34,589 bases of DNA from Verrucomicrobiota bacterium. Its GTDB lineage: Bacteria; Verrucomicrobiota; Verrucomicrobiia; Limisphaerales; CANJSG01. The stretch is from assembly GCA_947476875.1 (NCBI GenBank), contig CANJSG010000016.1:1-34589 (forward strand), in the 5' to 3' direction. Within the stretch, counting starts at the first letter, position 1. Each line of letters starts with the position of its first letter. Below, piece by piece: positions 8,266 through 15,711 of the stretch. The position numbers were made by a program, and so were the translations under genes. The notes under the pieces were generated by a model. It was not told the origin of the DNA and searched no databases. It saw only the letters and a program-made list of their open reading frames with translations.

Positions 8266-8961
8266 ATGAAAACTCTGTTGCTCTGCATCGTCTCGGCTCT
8301 CGCGGTCGCGTCTTCGTGGGCGGATCCGGTTCATCCGGTCACCGCCACCGGCAGCAACGCCATCGCGCGGCTGAAGGCCGACGGGCAGTTCGATTCCCTC
8401 CAGGCCGCCATCACCGCCGCGCGCTACGGGGCGAAGGCCGACGCGGCGTCCGGCGACGTCTTCGCGGCCAATCCGTCGCACGGATTCTCCAGCCGTTTCA
8501 GCCCGACGGGCCTGCGGCTCACCGCACGGACGGGCGACGGCACGAACGCCGTCCGCTACACCTCCGAATGGCGGCTGGAGGCCGTGGGTTATGGCGACGC
8601 GTAGACGGCGGTGCCGCGCGGGGAAGTCATGGCGGCGGGGCAGCGGGTGGAACTCCGGCGCAAGGTTCCCGCGGTCGTGGAATGGTTCGAGAACCGGCCG
8701 AATGGCTTGGAACACGGCTTCACCCTGGCCGAACGCCCGGCGGGCAATACCGACGGCCAGTCGCTCCGTGTCCGCCTCGCGGTCGAGGGCGACCTGCAAC
8801 CGGTGGTGGAGGCCGGCGGCCAGAAACTGGCCCTGCGCAACAAGGCATTTCTTGACAGGATTACCGTGCTCTTCACGTTTCGTTTATCCCAAGGAAATCC
8901 ATCACTCCGCTTGTATCCAAGACGGCCATTTTCATTGCGGTATTTCTCCTGTCGTTTGTAG
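8266..8961 (+). pseudogene. N-terminal fragment of a large secreted surface protein, amber-interrupted
   Basis: It starts MKTLLLCIVSALAVASSWA, a good signal peptide, followed by the N-terminal region of the large FG-GAP-type surface proteins common in Verrucomicrobia (VTATGSNAIARLKADGQFD, WRLEAVGYGDA, EWFENRPNGLEHGFTLAER). An in-frame TAG at 8602-8604 follows GYGDA. The same frame then continues with matching sequence (AVPRGEVMAAG and onward) to about 8843, so the stop interrupts a once-continuous protein. From my memory of the family, Gln sits at this position, which fits a CAG-to-TAG change. After about 8843 the sequence changes character and the frame ends at 8961 without the usual repeats. 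A likely pseudogene, cut short by replacement of its downstream part. Confidence 0.7.
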
Positions 8962-9389
8962 GGCGATCACCCGCCGAAGCGAACTTCGTCTTCCCGGTCT
9001 ACATCATCACTCATTCTACGGCGTCTGGTTATGGCGGCGACTCCACCTCCTTCTATCAGCGGACGGACATTGATGGAACCTACGAGGAGATGCACGAATA
9101 CAAGTCCGACGAGTATTCCGTGCGCTACGGTTTTGACCACTGCTGGAGTTACGCGCAGAGCACCAATGGCCAGCCGTTTTCGGGCTCATGGGGCTGCAAC
9201 AACGGCTGGTATGGAGATATTCCGTCCAGCTACACTGCTCAGACCTACAAGTGGAAGAACGAGGACCGGACGTTCTCGGGTGGCTACTATTTTCACCGCA
9301 CAGAAGTGCAGATCCAGCTGCCGGACCCGCCGTCGTCGGGCGGGCCTGCTACCTTGTCCGGAGGCGGGGATGACTCCGAAGGCGAATAG
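8901..9389 (+). pseudogene. N-terminal segment of a secreted protein, ending at an in-frame TAG
   Basis: Frame 3 is open from 8856 and encodes a clear signal peptide (KTAIFIAVFLLSFVGRSPAEA) followed by a Tyr/Ser/Gly-rich mature part with paired cysteines (GFDHCWSYAQ, GSWGCNNGWYG). No ATG, GTG or TTG occurs in frame ahead of the signal peptide. The coordinate given begins at the ATC at 8901, which is preceded by AAGGAA at 8891-8896, so the original start may have been altered. The frame stops at TAG 9387-9389 and reopens immediately, in the same frame, as the next segment. Probably the first part of one gene spanning to 10541. GC is lower than in the flanks. The family is not recognised. Confidence 0.5.
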
Positions 9390-9392
9390 TTC

Positions 9393-9998
9393 ATGGTGGT
9401 TACCGCTTGGGCGCAGGATCTGGATTCCGGGCAAGATGTGCCTACCAGCCTGCTGTCGGTTGGGCAGGTTCCCGTCGACCTCAACGGGCAGGCGCTTATC
9501 AAGATCAAACCCGGCGAGAAAAAGGACATTTCGGTCAAAGTTCCAAGCTCCATTCCCAACTACCGCTTTTCAGTTTCAGCAGTCCCTGCTGTTCCGGCCA
9601 TTTTCATCGGGGACCTTGATGTGACGGATACAACACGATCGGTCCAGATTGAGGAACGAGTGGGGCTGCGCTGTGTCCTGAAGTATCCGCCGTGGCTCGA
9701 TTGGCTTGAATCCTTCCTGCTGGAGGAGTTCCTGTGGAATGTGGGTGGAAATCCGGTCAAGGACTTCGCAGTGGCGACCACCCAGGGCGGGCCGGTAGCC
9801 TTGAGCCCGTTGAACGAGGCCGATATTTCTTTTGGCTGGCCCAAACCGGGCTCTTTCTCCGCTGTCTGCACGGTTAAATGTGAGGACGTGGCCGTTGCGG
9901 CCAAAGTTAAGTTCAATGTCACCGAGCCCCAGATGCCGACGGTCACGGCGTCCAAGAGCCCTGAATGGTCTGATCCGGGACCAAGACTCAAATATTAG
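9393..9998 (+). CDS. Middle segment of the same secreted protein, Ig-like
   Basis: 201 residues from ATG 9393, one codon after the TAG that closes the previous segment and in the same frame. The first half is strand-rich (QVPVDLNGQALIKIKPGEKKDISVKV as alternating strands). Residues about 75-185 look like an Ig-like domain: GLRCVLKYPPW, then GNPVKDFAV, DISFGWPKPGSFSAVCTVKCEDV and KVKFNV. This resembles a domain seen in secreted proteins of Verrucomicrobia and Acidobacteria, recalled rather than searched. The segment ends at TAG 9996-9998, after which the frame is open again. It could be translated alone, but it has no signal peptide and no Shine-Dalgarno. More likely part of one interrupted gene. 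Confidence 0.55.
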   Translation: MVVTAWAQDLDSGQDVPTSLLSVGQVPVDLNGQALIKIKPGEKKDISVKVPSSIPNYRFSVSAVPAVPAIFIGDLDVTDTTRSVQIEERVGLRCVLKYPPWLDWLESFLLEEFLWNVGGNPVKDFAVATTQGGPVALSPLNEADISFGWPKPGSFSAVCTVKCEDVAVAAKVKFNVTEPQMPTVTASKSPEWSDPGPRLKY

Positions 9999-10022
9999 GC
10001 CTACCATTCTCTCGGGCCAGGA

Positions 10023-10541
10023 ATGCACACGGAAGCGGTTTTCCAGCAAACGGCCGAAGGGGAATGGTCTTACCTTCAGGTTGTTCGACAATTTGAGGGG
10101 CGCAAACGCTTCGTGAATCCCTTTCTCTGCACAGAGTTCATCGAACGAGACGTTCTGGACGGTTCCTTTCCGAACGAGACTTCAAGTGACGATGTTTGGG
10201 TAGGTGACAGTCGACGTAGGAGGCGTTTCGTCGACAGCCCGTCGATGGTTTTGGGATCTCCTTGGTTTCGCGAGGGGGCGACTGACTATGCACAACAGGC
10301 ATCGTTGGCTCTTGCATTCGATGTTTGGCTCATGTTCAAACCCTCTGGTGGAATATGGGTGCCAACGCACAAATTCTCGTGGTCCTCAACCGGTCAACGT
10401 ATTCAATTTTCAGGAGGGGTGCGCACGGTGACTGATGATGGAGATGAAAGGATTCCGCTTTCTGTAAGCCGAGCTGACGGATTCCCGGTTTGGACAAAGG
10501 GAATTAAAGAAACAGCCGAGCGAGCGGTTATGTGCGAATAG
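10023..10541 (+). CDS. C-terminal segment of the same secreted protein
   Basis: 172 residues from ATG 10023, again in frame 3, eight codons after TAG 9996. It reads as a compact domain (GEWSYLQVVRQFEGRKRF, DVWLMFKPSGGIWVPTHKFSWSSTG) of the kind found at the C-terminus of secreted proteins that carry the Ig-like domain of the preceding segment. This supports one original gene across 8901-10541 with two amber interruptions. It lacks its own export signal. It ends 16 bases before the next gene on the same strand, so the two were probably co-transcribed. Confidence 0.55.
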   Translation: MHTEAVFQQTAEGEWSYLQVVRQFEGRKRFVNPFLCTEFIERDVLDGSFPNETSSDDVWVGDSRRRRRFVDSPSMVLGSPWFREGATDYAQQASLALAFDVWLMFKPSGGIWVPTHKFSWSSTGQRIQFSGGVRTVTDDGDERIPLSVSRADGFPVWTKGIKETAERAVMCE

Positions 10542-10557
10542 CCAAACAAAAGAACCG

Positions 10558-11535
10558 ATGGGCCCACTAAGAATAATACTAACAAGCACTCTGCTGGGTT
10601 ACTGCTCGTGCATGGCTCTGGCCCAGCAGCCTAGTTGGTTTTCCCTTGGGCGGGAAACCAGTCCCAGTGAGGTTCACGTTTCGCAATTGGAGTATCGATT
10701 GAAGCGGGTCGGCGTTACCAACGTGGCTGCGAGCCGCCCTGAAAGCCTGCTTCCGTCCTACCATGGGCCTACAAACCATGGGGTCGCTTTGTCGGCTCGC
10801 GTTCTCAGGGGAGCTGTGCGTGTTGGTGACCCCGTGGTCTTTATGTTGTTCATTGGCTGGTCCGGGGGGCAGACCGATGAGTCGCTTGTAACCACTATCA
10901 AGGAATGGAGGCTGTTCGATGGATTTCAAGAGATACCCAAGAGGTATCTGGTTGAAAACATGGTGCCTGCCGAAAGGCATTCTGTTCAGCCTCGTATTTC
11001 GTATCCAGGGCAAACGCAGATCGAGACCATTCCTCTTGAGAAGGTCTTCGAATTCAGGGCCGCAGGCATTTATCGAGGAACAGTCTTGGTGCGTGCAACG
11101 AGAGTCGTGAATCTAAATGGACTCGCTGCGCGCCATGCGTTGGCGGATACCAATGCGTTTGACATCCGGGCCAACGACTACTTCTTCCGGGTGCTGTCGA
11201 AGGAGGCGACGGATGCGGAGCTGGAGGCGGCAGAGACAGAAATCGAGCAACTGACCGTGAAGACCGCTGCCGAGTCGCTGCACCCGCGCGATTCGCGTTC
11301 AGAACTTGAGCGCCGCCTCGCCGTCGCTGTATCCCCTTCGCCCCCGACCTCTCAGTCAAATTCGACCGATGGGTCATCGTCTTCCAACCAACCCTCCGAC
11401 ATGACCACCAGGGAAGGACAGGGGGAAGGCGGTGGAATCCTTGGGCTGCTGACGCAGCCCGGAGCGGTCGTTATAGCCGTTCTTCTCGCCATCATCGCGG
11501 CCGTCCTGCTCCGTGCCCGGCGCCGCAATAGCTGA
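10558..11535 (+). CDS. Membrane-anchored extracytoplasmic protein, function unknown
   Basis: 325 residues, not recognised. A signal peptide (about 1-23, ending MALAQQ) leads into a strand-rich extracytoplasmic domain to about residue 215 (VALSARVLRGAVRVGDPVVF, then FEFRAAGIYRGTVLVRATRVV). A charged helical segment (about 216-260) and a Ser/Gly-rich linker follow. A C-terminal membrane helix (about 302-318) with RARRRNS on the inside ends the protein. The start codon ATG 10558 lies 16 bases after the previous segment. Base composition is noticeably lower in GC than in flanking genes (one line near 10561-10620 counts 30 of 60), becoming GC-rich again after about 11160. Together with the broken genes around it, this suggests acquired DNA. 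Confidence 0.7.
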   Translation: MGPLRIILTSTLLGYCSCMALAQQPSWFSLGRETSPSEVHVSQLEYRLKRVGVTNVAASRPESLLPSYHGPTNHGVALSARVLRGAVRVGDPVVFMLFIGWSGGQTDESLVTTIKEWRLFDGFQEIPKRYLVENMVPAERHSVQPRISYPGQTQIETIPLEKVFEFRAAGIYRGTVLVRATRVVNLNGLAARHALADTNAFDIRANDYFFRVLSKEATDAELEAAETEIEQLTVKTAAESLHPRDSRSELERRLAVAVSPSPPTSQSNSTDGSSSSNQPSDMTTREGQGEGGGILGLLTQPGAVVIAVLLAIIAAVLLRARRRNS

Positions 11536-11597
11536 ACGGCCCACAGCCCGCCGCCTTCTCTATCCGTTGTAGCGCGTGGGGGATCAGCGCGAAGCTT

Positions 11598-12266
11598 GTG
11601 TCGTCGAAGAGTCCTCCGCCCGGGACGAACTCGGTCACGACGTCGTTCACCCTCCGCAATTCCGGCGGGACCAACCTGACCGGCATCCAGGTCACGAAGG
11701 GCGGCGCCAACAGCGGGGAGTTTACGCTCGGAACAAACGGCCTTCCCGGCAGCCTGGCGCCGGGAGCGTCGGCGGTCTTCACGGTGACCTTCACGCCGGC
11801 CGGGTCGGGCAGCCGTTCCGCCAGCCTCCAGATCCTCAGCAGCGATGCGGACGAAGGGTCCTTCGATTTGGCGCTCGTCGGCAGCGGGACATCCGCGCTC
11901 CAGTCGTGGCGCCAGCTGAACTTCGGAACCACGTCCAACACCGGCCTCGCCGCCGACAAGGCCGACGCGGACTTCGACGGCGTGACGAACGTGGTGGAAT
12001 TCGCCTTCGGCCTGAACCCCAACTCCAGCGCGTCCAAACTGTTGCCGCAAGGCGTGGTGTTGAACGGCAACTTCGTCCTCAGCTTCACCCAGCCCGCCGG
12101 CGTGAGCGGAGTCGCCTATGGCGTCGACTGGAGCCCGAACCCCGCCCCCGGCCCGTGGAACCCGCTGACGAATACCGCCATCCCACCGGCGCATCTCTTC
12201 AGCGTCCCCACGAACGGCAACCCCACGATCTTCATGCGCCTCAAGATCTTCGTCGCGGACCCGTGA
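11598..12266 (+). pseudogene. C-terminal fragment of a choice-of-anchor D domain surface protein
   Basis: 222 residues without a signal peptide or a convincing start; the frame is open from 11532. The first about 95 residues are the end of a choice-of-anchor D (ASH-like) domain: SFTLRNSGGTNLTGIQVTKG, SLAPGASAVFTVTFTPAGSG and LVGSGTS. A typical Verrucomicrobial C-terminal module follows, with DADFDGVTNVVEFAFGLNP, SFTQPAGVSG and VPTNGNP. Such modules end the same large surface proteins whose N-terminus is found at 8266. The two pieces may be the ends of one gene whose middle has been replaced, or pieces of two such genes. The stop is TGA 12264-12266. Confidence 0.6.
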
Positions 12267-12301
12267 CCGCACGCGCAGGCAGGGCGTCGTTCACCCGGAG
12301 C

Positions 12302-12318
12302 GCAGATTGCCAATCTGC
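12302..12318. repeat. Short palindromic hairpin
   Basis: The arms GCAGATT and AATCTGC (7 bases each, loop GCC) lie in the 143-base gap before the ThuA lipoprotein gene. This is one of the small hairpin repeats scattered through the window's intergenic DNA. Confidence 0.5.
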
Positions 12319-12409
12319 AGCGTGGCGGTGCCTCGTCGGACCGTTCGCCCTGGCCACTCCTGTCGACCGCGTCATTGACCCGCTTCCGCCAGCCGCAGAA
12401 GCTCCGCGC

Positions 12410-13183
12410 ATGATCCTCCGCCGCTTCCTCCACTTCACTGCTGTCCTCGCCGTGGGCGTGTTCCTTGCCGGATGCGTCTCCGGCCATCAAAGCGCTTCCA
12501 GCAAACCCATCCGCGCGCTGTTGATCACCGGCGGCTGTTGCCACAATTACCCGTTCCAAGCGGCCCAGCTGACCAACGCCGTCTCGACCCACGCGCAGGT
12601 CCTCTGGCGCGTCGTCAACGAAGGTGGCAATGGCACCAAGGCCCAGATCGCCCTCTACGACGACCCGAACTGGGCCAAGGGCTACGACGTCGTCATCCAC
12701 AACGAGTGCTTCGCCGATACGACGGACCCGGTCTACATCCGGAAGATCCTCGCCGCGCACAAGGCTGGCACGCCCGCCGTCGTCATCCACTGCGCCATGC
12801 ACACCTACCGCGCCACGGACATCGACGACTGGCGCGAATTCCTCGGCGTCACCAGCCGCCGCCACGACCACCAGAGCCAGTATCAAGTGAAGAAGCTCCA
12901 GCCCGTCCATCCGATCATGAAGAATATCCCCGACGGCTGGACCACGCCCATGGACGAACTCTACGTCATCGAGAAGCTCTGGCCCAACGCCAAGGCCCTC
13001 GCCACCTCCGTGAGCGAAGCCGACGGCAAGGCCTATCCCGTGGCCTGGATCAACCAGTTCGGCAAAGCCCGCGTCTTCGGCACCACCTACGGCCATTCCG
13101 ACGCGACCTTCGCCGATCCCGCCTTCCTGAACTACGTCAGCCGCGGCGTCCTCTGGGCGGCCGGGCGGTTGGAAGAGAAGTGA
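12410..13183 (+). CDS. ThuA domain lipoprotein
   Basis: 257 residues from ATG 12410. The signal peptide ends in the lipobox LAGC, so Cys22 should be lipidated and the protein tethered in the envelope. The rest is a ThuA domain, which has a class I glutamine amidotransferase-like flavodoxin fold: IRALLITGGCCHNYPFQA, YDVVIHNECFADT, AVVIHCAMHTYR, and GKARVFGTTYGHSDATF near the end. ThuA proteins are linked to sugar metabolism, but the reaction in PVC bacteria is not settled. The family commonly occurs beside secreted sulfatases and heme-propeller proteins, as it does here. The frame is open far upstream, but only this ATG gives a lipoprotein signal. Confidence 0.88.
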   Translation: MILRRFLHFTAVLAVGVFLAGCVSGHQSASSKPIRALLITGGCCHNYPFQAAQLTNAVSTHAQVLWRVVNEGGNGTKAQIALYDDPNWAKGYDVVIHNECFADTTDPVYIRKILAAHKAGTPAVVIHCAMHTYRATDIDDWREFLGVTSRRHDHQSQYQVKKLQPVHPIMKNIPDGWTTPMDELYVIEKLWPNAKALATSVSEADGKAYPVAWINQFGKARVFGTTYGHSDATFADPAFLNYVSRGVLWAAGRLEEK

Positions 13184-13248
13184 CGGGAAGCAGATGCCTG
13201 ATCCCGGATTCCAGCTGCCGGATGGGGGCAACGTGAAACGTGGGACGG

Positions 13249-13959
13249 ATGGAAGCGAACGAGACAACCGGGGCTAAGCGGCGGTCCTGGAATGGGAGGA
13301 AGCTCCTTGTTGCCATCGCTGCGGTTGGGGCGGTCGTTCTGCTGGCGGGCTTGTTCGTCTGGCTCAGCGCTCCCAAGAACGAACTCCTGACCGAGATGCC
13401 GACCCACCAGTCGCGGCTGTGGTTCCTCGGGCCGCTGCGCCAGCCGGTCAGCGTAGTTTGGCAAAAATTCCGGGCGACATGGATAAAGCCTCCACAGCTC
13501 GTCACCTACCGTTCCTATCAACTCAACACCACTTCTCCGCTTCCAGCGGACCTTGGAGCTCCAATTCTCACGAACGCGGCGGGAGTGACGGTTTGGATTC
13601 TTGATGCCGCCATGAAGGAGTCTGCGCTGAAACGGCCTAACCTGGCCAGCTTCGGCGGCAAGGCTACGAGTCCACAGGACGCATGGGGTCCGGCGTTCGT
13701 GCAGAACCACCGCTCCCAATGCCGGCTGCGTAGCCGGCCTGACCATCAGACCGACTTCGAAGTCTTTGTCTTTGGCGGAGTCCCGCCGGGGCAATTTGCG
13801 GAACAAGGCACCCCGCCTCTCCTATCAACAAATCATCCCTCGCTTAAACCATTCGGGGCCCGCGTCACGGTGCCAAACGGCTCGGCGGTGCTGATGCTTG
13901 GTCCCATACCCGAGTTCAATCAGACCAACCGCTTCGCCGGGCTCTTCGTCCCCGAGTAA
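13249..13959 (+). CDS. Single-pass membrane protein, function unknown
   Basis: 236 residues from ATG 13249 (GTG 13240 is the alternative). A basic N-terminus (GAKRRSWNGRK) is followed by one membrane helix (about residues 19-40) and an extracytoplasmic part with no family I recognise. A short palindrome in the DNA (13721-13727 with 13732-13738) falls inside the gene and encodes CRLRSRPDH, a local break in character like the repeat in fucD. The C-terminal part (VTVPNGSAVLMLGPIPEFN, then FAGLFVPE) reads as normal protein. After the TAA the same frame continues into the decayed sulfatase tail. Confidence 0.6.
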   Translation: MEANETTGAKRRSWNGRKLLVAIAAVGAVVLLAGLFVWLSAPKNELLTEMPTHQSRLWFLGPLRQPVSVVWQKFRATWIKPPQLVTYRSYQLNTTSPLPADLGAPILTNAAGVTVWILDAAMKESALKRPNLASFGGKATSPQDAWGPAFVQNHRSQCRLRSRPDHQTDFEVFVFGGVPPGQFAEQGTPPLLSTNHPSLKPFGARVTVPNGSAVLMLGPIPEFNQTNRFAGLFVPE

Positions 13960-14268
13960 CCCGTCCGGCAACCGCCGCGCCCGCAATACGCCATCGACCT
14001 CCACGACGAAACCGTCCGCCAAAAGGACAAGCAGCCGTCCCCCCCCTACGAACTCCTCCGTCGGCTCTGCATGGGCAATGCACCGAAGGAAGAGCTCTAC
14101 GACCTCGAAACCGACCCATGGGGCGTGAAGAATCTTATCACCGAACCCGCGCACGCCGACACGCTGGCTCGTCTGCGCCAGGAATCCGCCGGCTGGCGCA
14201 AAGCCACGGACGACACCGACGTGCATCCGAAGACCATTTCACGCAGGGTCCGGAAACAGCGACTCATC
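13960..14268 (+). pseudogene. Remnant of a sulfatase C-terminus
   Basis: A 309-base gap between genes. In frame 1, positions 14089-14200 encode EELYDLETDPWGVKNLI, then DTLARLRQESAGWRKAT. This is the hallmark C-terminal motif of family S1 sulfatases (LYDLxxDPxExxNL). No active-site or metal-binding part is present, so only the tail survives. It has no start of its own, and it runs in frame into the next sulfatase gene without a stop. This is probably the leftover of a sulfatase deleted beside the living one. Confidence 0.6.
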
Positions 14269-15660
14269 ATGAAACACACCATCACACTCCTCGCCGTCCT
14301 GCTGCTTGCGCCGCTCGTGGGATTGAACGCCGCGGGAAAACCCGGGCCCAACATCCTGCACATCCACGCGGACGATCATCGCGCCGACGGCCTGCACGCG
14401 CTGGGCAATCCCCTGCTCGTCACGCCGAATCTCGACACACTGGTCGAGCGTGGGATGACCTTCACGCGCGCCTACACCATGGGCTCGATGGTAGGCGCCG
14501 TCTGCACGCCCAGCCGCACGATGATGCTCACCGGCCGCTCGTGGCAGCGCATTCCAGGAGCTCCCGGAGCGACGCCCAACGCCAAGGATCCAACCACTTT
14601 CCTGCCGCGAATCATCCAGGCCGCCGGCTACCAGACGTGGCACATGGGCAAGGCTGGCAATGGTTTTCCGGCAGGGCTCTCCGAGTTTCAAACCAGTATT
14701 CGTGATGAAGGCAAAGGCGACGAGCGGGCGGGCACCAGCCGTCGTCTGGCCGACCGCACGATTGAGTTCCTCAAGTCCCGCGCCGCCACCCACGAGAGCA
14801 AACCTTTCTACCTCTATCTCGCGCCGCCCGTGCCGCACGACCCGCGCTCCGCCGAGCCGCAGTTTCACAAGCTCTACGACCCGGCGAAGATTCCGCTCTC
14901 GCCCGCGTTCCTGCCGCAACATCCGTTCGACAACGGCGAGATGACCGTGCGCGATGAAGCGCTTGCGCCGTGGCCCCGCACACCGGAAGACACGAAGCAG
15001 CAGAACGCCGACTACTACGCCTGCATCACCGGACTCGACCATCACGTCGGGCGCATTTTCGCCGAGTTGAAAGCGAGCGGACAGTGGACGAACACCCTCA
15101 TCATCTTCAGCGGTGACAACGGCCTGTCGATGGGCGAGCACGGGTTGTTCGGAAAACAGAACCTTTACGAGTTCGGCGGCATGCACGTCCCGCTCGTCGT
15201 GGCCGGGCCGGGAATCTCCAAGGGCCGGAGCGAGGCCCTTGTGTATCTCATGGATTTGTTTCCGACTTTCGCGGAATTCACCGGGGCGAAACAACCTGAT
15301 GGCGTCGAGGGCAAAAGCCTTGTCCCGATCCTGATCGGCAAGGAAAAGAAAGTCCGCGACCTGCTCTACACCGGGTATCGCAACGGCCAGCGCGCCATCC
15401 GCGATGATCGCTGGAAACTCATCCGCTACCCGCTCGTGGACAGAACGCAGCTCTTCGATCTGCAAGGAGACCCGCGCGAACTGAACGACCTCGCGGGCAA
15501 GCCGGAGCACGCCGCGAAGGTCGCCCAACTCACAGCCGCACTCGAAAAGGAAATGGCCCGCTACGGCGACCTGCACCCGCTGGAAGTCGCCGATCCCAAG
15601 CCCGCTTCGTGGAGTCCGCCCCAGCCGGACAAGGGTCCCAAGAAGCAGCAGAAAAAATAG
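14269..15660 (+). CDS. Secreted sulfatase, family S1 (canonical CTPSR)
   Basis: 463 residues with a signal peptide (MKHTITLLAVLLLAPLVGLNA). Family S1 sulfatases hydrolyse sulfate esters using a formylglycine made from Cys or Ser in C/S-x-P-x-R. Here the motif is CTPSR with C79, followed by MMLTGR. The metal-site residues D35 and D36 (HADDHR) and the SGDNG motif are present. The C-terminus has LFDLQGDPRELNDLAGK, then a Lys/Gln tail. The start is ATG 14269; the frame upstream belongs to the sulfatase remnant and would place the signal peptide inside the protein. It is the first gene of the plus-strand cluster. The stop is TAG, so amber is a genuine stop codon in this genome. Substrate unknown. 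Confidence 0.92.
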   Translation: MKHTITLLAVLLLAPLVGLNAAGKPGPNILHIHADDHRADGLHALGNPLLVTPNLDTLVERGMTFTRAYTMGSMVGAVCTPSRTMMLTGRSWQRIPGAPGATPNAKDPTTFLPRIIQAAGYQTWHMGKAGNGFPAGLSEFQTSIRDEGKGDERAGTSRRLADRTIEFLKSRAATHESKPFYLYLAPPVPHDPRSAEPQFHKLYDPAKIPLSPAFLPQHPFDNGEMTVRDEALAPWPRTPEDTKQQNADYYACITGLDHHVGRIFAELKASGQWTNTLIIFSGDNGLSMGEHGLFGKQNLYEFGGMHVPLVVAGPGISKGRSEALVYLMDLFPTFAEFTGAKQPDGVEGKSLVPILIGKEKKVRDLLYTGYRNGQRAIRDDRWKLIRYPLVDRTQLFDLQGDPRELNDLAGKPEHAAKVAQLTAALEKEMARYGDLHPLEVADPKPASWSPPQPDKGPKKQQKK

Positions 15661-15711
15661 CCTTTCGGGTTTCCCAACGCCGACTGAGCAGGGATGCTCC
15701 AGACTCAACCC

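Noticed and set aside
8852-8888. TTGACA at 8852-8857 as the -35 box of a promoter for the secreted-protein gene
   Set aside because: No convincing -10 box at a 16-18 base spacing; ACGTTT is the best candidate and is poor.
8602-9998. General reassignment of TAG to Gln in this genome
   Set aside because: Several intact genes in the window end normally at TAG, including a sulfatase ending with Lys residues at 15660 and carB.
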